Of a stretch of 64,000 bases of DNA, positions 40,801-52,800 are shown piece by piece (the stretch's first letter is position 1; each line of letters starts with the position of its first letter). The notes below the pieces were generated by a model. That model saw only the letters and a program-made list of their open reading frames with translations, did not search any database and was not told where the DNA came from. Position numbers and translations under genes: made by a program. Source of the stretch: Perognathus longimembris pacificus (Eukaryota > Chordata > Mammalia > Rodentia > Heteromyidae); NCBI RefSeq assembly GCF_023159225.1, contig NC_063169.1, forward strand, positions 60,413,934 to 60,477,933, read 5' to 3'.

Positions 40801-43800
40801 ACAGTTTCTAAGCAATGTGCTTAAAATTTTGTTGAAAGGGATTTGAAAATTCCTGAGCACTCTAATATGTATAAAAGCTGTGATTAAAGTCTCCTTAGTA
40901 CAGAGATTGCTTTGCTCCAAACTTGAAGACTGTATATAAGTGACTGTCTCAGTAAATGTTTTTCTGTAAATTGCCCTGGCTTTGTGTGTGTGTGTACACA
41001 CACATGCACACATGGCTCGTATGTGTGAACACCCACACTAGTTCCTGAACTCAGGCTCTTGAGCTCTTCGTAGCTTTTTTGCTCACCACTAGCACTATAC
41101 CACCATAGCCACACTTCCACTTCCTATGTTTTTCTGGGTAATTGGAGTCTTGTGGATTTGTCTGCCCATGTTGGCTCTTAACCACAACTCAGAGCTCAGC
41201 CTTCTGAATAGCTAGGGAGGCCTTGGTATTTGAACTCCTCTCATTAATTTCCCCTGTTTTAAGAAGTTATTACTTAACAGCTATGTTTGTCCTCCACATG
41301 TACAGATGAGCAAGCGGATCCCCTGCTCATTGATTCCCATCCAGCTGATGGTTCACACCATCTTTTAGAAAAAGACTTGGTCAGCCAGACAACGCCAACA
41401 CAGGAAAAATCACAGGAAGAAATGATAGCAATAAACAATGGTATTTCTAAGGAAATATGGTTAGATTTTGAAGACTTCTGTGTCTGCTTTCAGTAAGTAT
41501 TTCAGTGGGATTCATTTGATTATATTGTGCTGAAAAAATTCTGAGCTCCTTAACGAAATGAATACTAAGCTATCCTTTGCATAATTAGCTGACTGTCTTA
41601 GATGAGATTTGAAACTGTAAAGCGTCTCTCAGTTGAATGTTAACACAATAACAAATAAGTTTCTGAAAAAAGAAAAAGATGGCTCTAGCCAAATTTCAGC
41701 CTCACTTCAAAGACTTTAAGACAAAGATAATACTTTCACTATGATCATTTTGTTCCTTTAAAACAACTAACAACACACTTTCAAATAACTATTTGATTCT
41801 AAGAAACTCAAGTTGTAGTATTAGTTTTTGCATAGGATAGCAATAACCTACTTTAAATATTTTTCAGGAATATATACATTTTCCACAAGCCAAGTTCTTA
41901 TAGCCTAAACTATCAAAAGTCAGAATTTAAGGTAAGTAGATTATGACCTTTCTCTTATAATTAAGTTTTCAGTGCACTCACTTTAGTGCAAAATACCATC
42001 ATATTTCTCAGACATTTCTAAATCTATGCCATAACTATATTTAAAACATTAAGTGTTAGCCTCTCAATAAGCCTATACCCAGACAACTTGGAAAGGTCCG
42101 CTTGGAGTGTGGTCCATCTGCCTATCTGGTAATATTTAAATCCTGAGCTGCATTTTTATGCAAATTTATGCAGGAAAACATTGACTACTACACAAATTAA
42201 ATCACTCTATCTGGTTTTGATTCGTTTTTATTGATGATGCAGTTCCCTAAGCTTAAGTATATTCTCATGACTGTGCCCAGTCTTTTTAAGTGTTTTCCCC
42301 CACTTTGCCTTTCTGTCTAGAATTTCTCTTCCTCCCTCTACATTGCCTCCATCCAGATAATGCCTGGAAGTGAGTGCTTCAGGGTAGTCCAGCGTCCTTG
42401 ACTCTGTGAGGCCTTCTTCTGTGATCATTGTGCCTGAGATCCACAGCGGCACCTTACCCACCATCTGCTCTATTCACAATTGGCCTCCTCTCCTACACTC
42501 TCCCTCCCCGCACTGCATCTTCCTGACCATGTGTCTCCCTTTGCTATTATAGGGGCATTTGTGGCCTAAGGTAGGAGCTCAATAAAACAAACCTTAAGCC
42601 CATAATCCTAGCTGCTTGGAAGGCAGAGATCAAATCAGGAGTTGAAGTCAATCAATCTGAGCATAAAATTTTGCAAGACTACACCTCAACTAAAGGCTGG
42701 GTGCATTAGTGTGTGCCTGTCTTCCCAGTTTTTTTTTTAAAAAATCACAATTCAGAGGATCACATCAGGCCATTCTGGGTATAAAAAAATCTTTTTTATA
42801 CTTAACTGAATAACAAGGTTTCTCTTTTCACAGCACTGAGATTTATCTTTTCTATATTAACTGGTTATTTAAATACTGCGGTAAAGTAATGGTCTATGGA
42901 AATCTTTTGTAGTATAGTGACAGATTCATTGAATATGATTACAATATACCCTCAGTCAAAATTATGTGGAAGCACTGTGAATCTGAGAGGCAATCATAAA
43001 GCAACAGTCAAAAATACCAACCTTAGTGATAGGCAGATAGATATAACTCCTTTTTAATTTGTTTGTTTCTGTGCCAGTACTAAAGCTTGAACTCAGAGCC
43101 TGGGCATTGTCTTTTAGCTTTTCTGCTCAAGGCTGGTACTCTGCCATTTGAGCCACAACTTTCCTTCTGGATTTTTGCTGGTATATTATAGCTAAGAGTC
43201 TCACAAACTTTCCTGCCTGGGCTGGCTTTGAACTGTGATCTCCTATCATAGCCTCATGAGTAGCTAGAATTACAGGTGTGAGATACTGGCAACCCAGCAG
43301 ACATAACTACTTTTGAATCTCAGGTTTGCTACTTACATTCTCAGCATCCTTTGGCACATCACCGACCACCTCTGTGCATAGGATAATTAGGATGCATAGG
43401 ATAATTAGGATGTATGGGAATCATATGGGATGGGGTAAATTGAAATCAAAATCATATAAATCTTCCGTGACTGTGTTTCCAAGAAAGGCCAGCTACTGCT
43501 CGGTACTTTACCACATCTCTAAAACAAAAATCTATTCGGCTGCACCAAGAAGCCAGGAGTATATTTCTGAAGATCTTGTGAAAAGGAAAAAGAGCTTTAC
43601 TATTTTTTACTCTCACTCTACCTGTAAAAATGTCTAAACAGGGCCCTGGCAGGCATTCTCATTGTCTGCCTTCCTCACTTTGTGCCACCTTGCTGGTCAG
43701 AAGCCCATCCTTAGCCCTGGCCCAGCCTGGGTCTCGTCATCTTCTCCTCACTTCCTCATTTTCTGGACAATGTTCAGAGAACATTGCCTCCAAGCTGATG

Positions 43801-46800
43801 GCCCTCTTCACAGAGGCTTCCAGCTCCCCTCCTGTAGATGATTGTCACCTGTTTACCAGGATGATTTCCTAATTTTCAAACCTGTAAAGTACATGCCATG
43901 GCGTCCAGAATGTGTGTCTTAACACGGCTACTATCATTAATAGTAGAAACTAACAGTGTTCATGAGGTAGTAATATGTACAATGATTGACCTGATTTCTT
44001 GCAGTTCTCAGAAGAGCGTGTGCCCTACTATCTATTTGTGGACAGTCTGAAACCTATTGAACTACTGGTTTGCTTTTCTGCATTGGTACGCTGGGGAGAA
44101 CCTGGAGGTGAGAACCACTCCCCACCAAAGACTATGGCTGTCAAAACACCCGCCTTGCACCCAGGCTAGGAAACGTGCAGTACTGAGGGTTTTAGGCCAC
44201 GGATGAGGAAACATCCTCCCTTTCCATAGAGCGACAAGCCTACCCAGGATTCTTCCAAAATCTCTTGAAAAAGATGGACACTTGAAAAACGTGCTTTGAT
44301 CTGAACATTCCAGTAATACATTCTTCCTTCTCTTTTTGACCTCTGCTAAGGCTTGGAGGTGTTTCCTTTCATCCCCAGAAAGGTTCATCTGCTGGGGGGT
44401 TGGTCCCAGGGTGGTGATGCTGAGGTAGAAGGACATTGAACAGTTTGGGCCTAGTGGACAGTGACTTGGTCATAGGGCATGCTGCTCTTGGAAACAGTAA
44501 AGCTTGGTCTGATGTGGTGAGAATGAGTTGTTATAAAAAGACACCACTCCCTTCTATACACAGCCAGTTCCCATTCCACTTCCCCATAAACAAGGGGATG
44601 GTTTTATGTTCTGTGATACTATCTCAGAGAAATTTATATAATTCTGGGTATTATATATTCTCTTCCAGAAAAAAGTTGTATCTAGAAACATATTGTAACT
44701 AATTGCAATTACTACTAATGAGAAGAAAAGTGAAGGCAAGCTATAATAAACTATACCTATCTATGCTGTTTTTCCATTTCCTCCTTCTCAAGTGCTTTAG
44801 CAGAGAGAATGTCTATGGGCAGGTGACTATAGCAGAGAGGCAGATTAGCGTTCCAAGCGAATCTCAAATAATTATCTCAAATAATTATTTCCTTAATGGT
44901 TTCTCATGTTTTATGAACATTTTTGACTATCTCTAACACTTGATTATTGTTACAATTATTATAGTTCTATTGCTATTCATGTTACAGAATAGACAGTGAT
45001 ACAAAGTGAAGGCCAGCTCTTCTTTCAGAACTAAATGTCAATCTATTTTCATTTTTCCTGAAGCGTTAACAAAAGACAGCCCTCCTGTGGAGCCCGGACT
45101 CCTCATAGGTGAAGCAATTTCCTGGAAGTCTCTGAAACCTCGCAATCTTGTACTGAAGATCCACACGTATGCTACCAAGGCTACGATGGTGCGCCTACCT
45201 GTTGGGTATGATGCCCTTGTTTTCTCTCATGCTCAGATCTTTTTTATTCCTTTTAAACCGTGCCCTAAGAAAGAGGCAGGACAGAGGCGTAGACTATGGG
45301 ATATTGTTTCCTGAGGCCCTTCACAAGGTGCATACCTACCATTCAGATTCTTGAGAGAAATAACTTATGAATGAATAAATTGCTAAACACAATGGATGGC
45401 CTTCTGGGAGATTTATTATTGTTAGTGATTCTAGGAATGTATTTGCCAAAGAACACTGCTTAAACGCATTTGGCCCAGCACTTTCTGAAATCAGTTAATG
45501 AAGGTATCCTTTTGTTTACTTATAAATTGTATTATAATCTTAGCAAGAACCTTGATTTCACTTAAACATAGGTTAGGGAACCGCAACATTTCTCTTGTGG
45601 CCTGTTGTTGTTGTTCTTGTTGTTAGGATCTTTTAGTAAGATAAAACTAGTGAGTCAGGAAGAGTGGCACACACCCACAATCCTATAAGGCAGAGGCAGG
45701 AGGATCCCGAGTTCAAGGCAAGCCTGGGAAAAGGCAGTGAGGTCCTATCTCCATAACAAAATAAAATCAAAGGGTCTGGTGGGATAGCCCAAGTGATAGA
45801 GATCTTATCTATCAGATGCCAGACCTGTTCCATCAGGAGAAATAAAATAGATAAAGCCAGCCGAAATCAATTGCATATAATAGAAATTTAATTTTTATTT
45901 TGGTCAGTAAAATTCCAAAGAATCCCTCATATTTTAGATAAAATAAATATTTGCGCTGGATTTTGTTTCCTCTAAGGTCAATCATATTCATTCTGTGTGA
46001 TCATTAAACAACTAAGATTCTTAGACAAAGAGCAAATCCTAAGCAATGAAATAGTGGTGCAGGCTTGCCACTCAGCATTTCTTCACCACCTTCCCATCTG
46101 TCCTAAGCACTCCGGCATGGAGCCACTCTTCTGAACTCATTTTCTTGCCTGAGTACTCAGCCATTGGGGGCCAGGGTCAGTGAATAAAGAAAGAGTTTTC
46201 TTAGGCTCACATTCCACCTTAGAGGTCCTCATCCATCAGCCTGCATTTTGAAAATGTTGTAAAGGCACAATCATGGAGCGGAAGTGAGTGCCCCTGTTCT
46301 TCATGATACATCTACCTGGCAGGAGAGAAACAACTAGTGTGCAAGAAATCACACATTTGCTAATTTAAGGAAAAAAGACTATGAAATGTATTAAACCCTA
46401 TCCTATCATTTGTCGGGGCTGTTAGGGAAAAAAGAAATCAGGGCTAGTCCTTCCCCATGCCAATGTAGTGTGTGGGAGGCATCTCCTGTGCGTGGGTTTG
46501 TCATGTGATCTAACTTAATTTTATCCTATGCAATCAGTGAATATACATTCCATATTCCTGGGTGGCTCTTCTGGAGCAAAGCTCCAAAGGCCTTTCTCCC
46601 ATCTGTGTGAACAGCTATCCAGATCTTTACTAACATTTTGTTGGTCATGGGGAGCTCAGGGATAGTGCTCCGCCACTTGAGTCATAGTGCCACTTCTGGT
46701 TTTCTGGTGGTTAATTGGAGCTAAGAGTCTCATGGACTTTCCTGCCTGGATTGGCTTTGAACCACCATCCTCAGATCTCAGCTTCCTGAGTAGTTTGGGT

Positions 46801-49800
46801 TACAGGCGTGAGCCACAGGCACCCGTCTCCCTCACGGTCCTCAGAAGGTGTCCTTCTTCCTCAGGAGACACATGCTCCTCTTCACCGCCTACTCCCCGGT
46901 GGGACACTCCATCCAGGTCTGCAGCATGGTGACGTTCGTCATTGGGGATGAAGATGTTGTGCTCCCCAACTTTGAGCCGGTAAATAGACTTCGAGTATAT
47001 GTGTGTTGGGTGGGGCATTCCTTTCAAAAGTTTTACATTTATCTGACATATTTTGTTAACCTTGATTACTTTTTTTTTTTTGGCCAGTCCTGGGCCTTGA
47101 ACTCAGGGCCTGAGCACCGTCCCCGGCTTCTTTTTGCTCAAGGCTAGCACTCTGCCACTTGAGTCATAGCCCACTTCTGGCTTTTTCTGTATATGTGGTG
47201 CTGAGGAATCGAACCCAGGGCTGTGTGCATGCTAGGCAAGCACTCTACCGCTAAGCCACATTCCCAGCCTTTGCTTACTTTTTGTTTTAACCTTAAAAAT
47301 TGGCATAGTTTTTTTTTTTAAGATCTACCTATGTACAGTTTGTATAATAAACAGTTTAAATTATGTAGGAGTACCAATAATATTTTCTTCAACATCTGTC
47401 TTCACCTCTACTCTGTTGAGTACTCTTTAGTATCTGTTCATGTCTCAGGTAAATCCCATAGGCTCCATTGGTTCTTGGGGGCTAAAGAATCCTCCCAGTT
47501 CTTTTATTTATTTATTTTTCACAAGTCAGGAAAAGTTTGGTTTTAAAATTCATAATTATTTATTGTCAAAGTGATGTACAGAGGGGTTACAGTTTCATAT
47601 GTAAGGCAGTGGGTACATTTCTTGTACAATTTGTTACCTCCTCCCTCATTTCCCCCCTCCCCATCCACCTTCCCTCTTCCCCCCATGAGTTGTTTGGTTG
47701 GTTTACTCCAAATGGTTTTGTAAGTATTGCTTTTGGAGTCATTTGTCTTTTTATCCTTTGTCTCTCGATTTTGGTATTCCCAGTTCTTTTAAAGGCACTT
47801 TAAAGTTTTGGTCTCTCCCTCCCTCTGCTTCCCTTCCTACCTTTACCCTGAGAAATTGGGAGTTGACATGTGTGGATTCATAGACTATTTAATCGCTCCC
47901 TTTATCCTCTTATCCTTTCTCTCTCTCCTTTATTTCTCCTTTTCCTCTGTTCTGTCAAGATACATGGGGACAGCATCTCTGTGAAGTCTTGTGTTGACTT
48001 TACATAGCTTCTTTCTGCCTTTGTTTATTTGACAAGAGATTAGAATATGGCCTTTCCTGTACAAAATTCCTGATATTCTTCAGCAAAAGCCAAGACAAAT
48101 CAAGCACACAAACAAATAGCATTGATGGAATTCTCTCAGCCAGCCGGCAAATCTCTTAGCAACAAGATGCCCCAAGACCAGCTTCCTTCCCCGTAGCTCT
48201 CCTGTCTTCTCACAGTACGGCAGACATGCCTCACTCTTGCTGTCTTGCCTCTCTCCCGCCATCTTGTCTCTCTCCACAGTTGCTTCACAAGATTCCCTAG
48301 GGTTCTCTCCTCTGCTTGTCCTGCCATCACCTCTCAGTGTGCCCTTTTCATTCTACTCCATAGGCACAGGAGGGAGAGCAGCAAATTCAAGTCCAAGCAA
48401 GTGTCTCTTGGTTCCTTCACCAAATTTATCCCACTTATCTTAAATTCTTATCCTTCAAAAATGCTGCACACCCGTTATCCAGCCTGTTGTCCTGTCAGAA
48501 ACTTAACAACCTAATGATCACCTACTTAACATGTACTCCAAAGTCCCAAGAGATACCCTTTCTCAATCTTGTGAAGGCCATTAGGACTCAAACCCAATCT
48601 CTATTGCTCTTTGAATAGCAAACTGAAAAAGCAAAAGAGGAAGCACAGTTATAAAAACAGAGATCTGACTTCCCAGAGCCATAACTGGTTTTTCCCAGTG
48701 CTGCCACCTGGCCACACATCTTTGCTGGCCAGAGTTCCATTTAAACAATAAACACTGCTGAGGTGGGGCCTTCTGGATCGTGGGGATTGAGAACAGGTAA
48801 TGGAGAGGTATGTGCCCTAAGGTGACAAGTCACCTGCGTGGGCCCCATCTTTTATCTCACTCAACAGGGCGTCTCCTGCATTGGGCGCACTTGCCATACC
48901 TCACGATTTCTGCCAGCAACCAAAGCATCATGCCTGCCCTTCCATGATGACCCTAGAGGAGCAGGAAAGGACAAGGCTTCACAAACACTTGAAAGTCTGC
49001 AGTCTCTAGCACCTGCTGGCCCACAGACTCCACACACCAACCAAACCCTTCAGACCCATCAGGCTCTTCTCAGGTTTCTAAGAATTGGTTACCTCCTGAC
49101 ATCTCTGCATTCTTGTGGCTCTCACTATTTCCAAGAGGGTCAGCAGGCAGGAGCCGACATCCCAAGCTAACCCACCCTCTCATCATTTTGATAGTTATGA
49201 CTCTGTCTCCATGCAAATGACCTGGTTCTTGGATCTCAAATCCCACACAGAGTTTCTGAGACTTAACACCTAGACACCCTTCAAAACTATATCTGGGTAT
49301 TAATTAATACTGTGCAGGTTTCCTGATCCCTCCCCACCTAAGGTAGGTGGTCTTCTTACATATTCCCAATCATACATTCCCCTGTTGAGCATTTCATTCT
49401 TCATTTTATGTCTTTGAGATTGTGGCATAGTGTCTAAGTGCCTTGATCATCTAAGTTGTCCATAAATAACTCTTGAGTCTTTCATGTAGCAGATTTGTTT
49501 TTTTTTTTGCTTCTCCCAGAAATTTTATGTTTGTCAGTCTAATTACACTTAAATAAGCATGAGGATGGACATTAAGTGTGTCTTGTCTTCACAGGAGAGC
49601 TACCGATTTACAGAGCAATCTATCACAATTCTAAAAGCTGTAGGAAATGTGATTGTTAATTTCAAAGACAAGAACAGGTTTTCTGCTGCAATGAAGGATT
49701 TGCACACAGCTCTCTACCCAGTCCCTCTCCACAACAAAGAACTCACTGTCCAACACTTCCGGGTGAGATACTGGGTACAAACTGGAATCTTCCTGTTTGG

Positions 49801-52800
49801 AATAATAGATCTTATTTTAAATGATCTTTAAAATCTTCCTGATGCTGGGTGCCAATGGCTCACGCATGAAATCCTAGCTATGCAGAAGGCTGAGATCTGA
49901 AGACCATGGTTCAAAGCCAGCATGGGCAGGAAAGTGTGATATTTCTGTCTCCAATTAACCACCAAAAAGATGGAATTAGAGCTATGGTTCAAGTGGCAGA
50001 ATGCTAGCCTTGAGCACAAAAGCTCAGGGACAGTGCTTAGGCCTGGTCTTCAAGTAACCAGGACTGGAAGAAAAAAAAAATCTGGGCCTGACAAATTAGA
50101 AACAATTTGAGGAGTGATTTCAGGAAGTAAAATGAGGGAGTGAAAAGAACGAAATGAGGAAGAGGAAGAAGGTAGTTCAAGAGTGTGATAATTCTCACAT
50201 TGGGCTACATAATCTAGAGGATTTGATAAACAGTATAGGATGTTTCCACAGAGGATGAGCAGAATCTACATGTATCCACCAGCCTTTTTCCTATGAATAG
50301 ATAACTGACCTGTGGTGCATAATCTTCCTCACACTTACACTGCAAGCCTCTCTGCCAGGCTGAGTAGTATCTGGCTTCACAGACAGCCCGTGTGGAGTGG
50401 AGCAAGGATATTTCCTTGTTGTCCCCCGAAGAGGGAGACTCATAGCATGCATGGGCCTGTCCACTCCAGTTGCCCAGCAACCAGGTGCACATACATTCAG
50501 TTTCTTAGCCTTCAAATTATTAGTTGTGTGTGGCCAGATCATTTTTGTTACAGGGCTGGCCTGGACACTGCAGAATATTTCATAGGTCTGTATTCTCTGT
50601 TTTCCACCCACCAGTAGCATGCAGTTGTACAACTGAAAATGCCTTGGAACTTTGCTGTTGAGTGAAGGACAGCGTAATATAATAAATAAAAGTACATGAA
50701 TTAGGGATGGGCATGTGGCTTCGTGGTAGAGTGCTTGCCTAGCATGCAGGAAGCCTTAGTCATATAAACAGAAAAGGCCAGAAGTGGCGCTGTGGCTCAA
50801 GTGGTAGAGCGCTAACCTGAGCAAAAGAAGCTCAGGGACAGTGCCCAGGCTCTGAATTCAAGCCCCAGAACTGGAAAAAAAAAGTACATGAATTAAATTG
50901 TAGTGCCATGTAAATTGCCCATGTGTATGGTATTTAGCATGTGCTTATAGTAAAAATGTCTTTGCACTACAAATTCATCCATTATTCACATTTAAGTTGG
51001 TAATGCCTGGTACCATAGAGAGAATTGTAAATAAAACTTTTTAAGCTAGAAGATCTCTTTGCAAAGGGAAAAGAGAAAAATCGTTTTTCTATTTGTATAA
51101 GCACTTGCCATCAGCTAATGAATTGTAATATCAGAAAAAATCTCACCTATTCATATATTAACAGTGATACAATCAACTACATACATATTCTCCAAATAAA
51201 TAATAAGTAGCCCACAAGTAAGAAAACCCCACAGCACTCTTTACCACATGCAGCTCATCCTCAGTTGGGGTGGCTATCTATGCTAATTAACCTTTGATGA
51301 CAGCATTCAAAAAGATGGTCACCAGGTCTTTAACTGTGATGTTCCTGGATTGTAAAGCTGACGAGAAGCATATTTATCTTTTAAAAGAAATTACATGTAT
51401 TTCCGAGCCAGAGAAAGAAAAGAACTTAAATTTCTAAGTTTCTTCTAGCAAAAAAAAAAAAAAAAAAAGGTCTACAAAGAGGATGGGGACTTCTTATTTT
51501 GAATTAATTTTTGTTTGTCCTCAATGTGTCAGTTATTTTATCTGGCAAATGGGGCTTGGGACTAAATTAAAGAACTATTTTCCCAAGGCCCAACTAACAT
51601 GCAAAGAACACTGTCTGTCATCTGCCTCTACAACTAGGTTGACAATGCCCTCACCATTAATAAAATTGTCATCCATTTCCAAGGTTTTATTAGCTGGTCA
51701 CAGTCTTCAAACGTTATGCATATCTTACTATATGACAAGGTAGCTACAGTCCTCAGAAGTTACTGGTGGTCATAATTGGTATTCAGTCTCTAAGACGTAC
51801 TTCTGGGTGCTTGCCTAATGGTTGCCTTACTTTTGTCAGGCCATATTCTCTACTATTACTTACCTTACTAAGCAAGTACCAAGGAATGCTCCAGCTAATT
51901 CCAGAAGAAAAAAACCAAAACTCCCTGCCTCCATTTTGTAACCTGAACTCTAGTCACTCAAAATTATGATGTAGACTTTCCTGTCCCCTGTTGGATTAAT
52001 TCCTTAGTTTTCCACTTGCCAGAGGAAACCAAAGTAACCAGACATAATTCATTCCCTTGTGGAAGCATCCTTTGCTTCTATCCCCAGGAACAAATTCCTC
52101 CAATCCATAGACTATAACTCCAATGTGACAAGAAAATCACAGAACCACTCTAACAAATACATTTTCCTATTTTTGTAGTAATTAAATAATGTGTCATCAA
52201 TGGGTGCTGTCTCCTAATCGATATAATATAACACTTAACTAGGTTTAGTCCAAGGTTTGTATGTTTTGTATTTTCAAGTATCCTTTTAATTAGCTTGGGG
52301 CTACATTTTTGATTGAGAATATAACCATTATTATAGTTATTAAAATGTATTCAATAGAAATGATCAAGTAATAATGTTACCCCTTTAGTAAATGAGTTGT
52401 TCTTTAAAGAGTTTACTATTAGATTGTGACTAAATCTGAAAAATGACTTTCATATCTTTATTTTTAAGATATCTGAGGTTTCTTACAGATTCTCTGGCTG
52501 GGGTAAATTTTCTCGGTTCAAAAGATAAAGTGGGGAGTGCTTGTAATCCCAGCACCTGGTAACAATGATATATATGTATCTTGGCTTGTTCAGGTGTTTC
52601 ACATTTCTTTATGGCGTTTAATGAAGAAAGTTCACATATCAAAGCCTGCTGTAAACTTCAAATTTGCATTCCGTGCTTTGGTTTTGGAGATGGAGTTACT
52701 GGATTCTTCCTTAGATGAAGCGTCTTTAGGTACGGATGAATTTCAACTACTTGACTTAGTATTAAATAACATAAGGAATTTGAGTTCAAGGAGCAGTTGG

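Larger units (their letters stand above)
38090..41305. other. Introns w12-w13 and w13-w14
   Basis: These flank the 34-nt exon at 40133. ID at 38612, B1-like copy at 39120, B1 fragment at 40376, composite SINE at 41022. The rest (38090-38611, 39416-40120, 40451-40980) is featureless. Confidence 0.75.
41932..46864. other. Introns w15-w16, w16-w17 and w17-w18
   Basis: Outside the two exons (44005, 45064) and the SINEs at 42590, 43062, 45648 and 46634, no feature was seen. 44108-45050 contains stray open frames on both strands without similarity. A short duplication (ctcaaataattat) lies at 44864-44890. Confidence 0.75.
46980..49594. other. Intron w18-w19
   Basis: GT-AG. A dimeric SINE and an L1 3' end occupy the first third. 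47792-49500 is relatively C-rich and could include an old LTR-type or other repeat, but I cannot assign it; no coding signal was found. Confidence 0.7.
49763..52593. other. Intron w19-w20
   Basis: GT-AG. Two sense-strand SINEs (49842, 50704) and an A-run near 51450. The remaining 50090-50690 and 50896-52590 hold nothing recognised. Confidence 0.8.

Noticed and set aside
44062..44436. 124-codon open frame on the minus strand
   Set aside because: It partly overlaps exon w16 antisense and has no recognisable motif.
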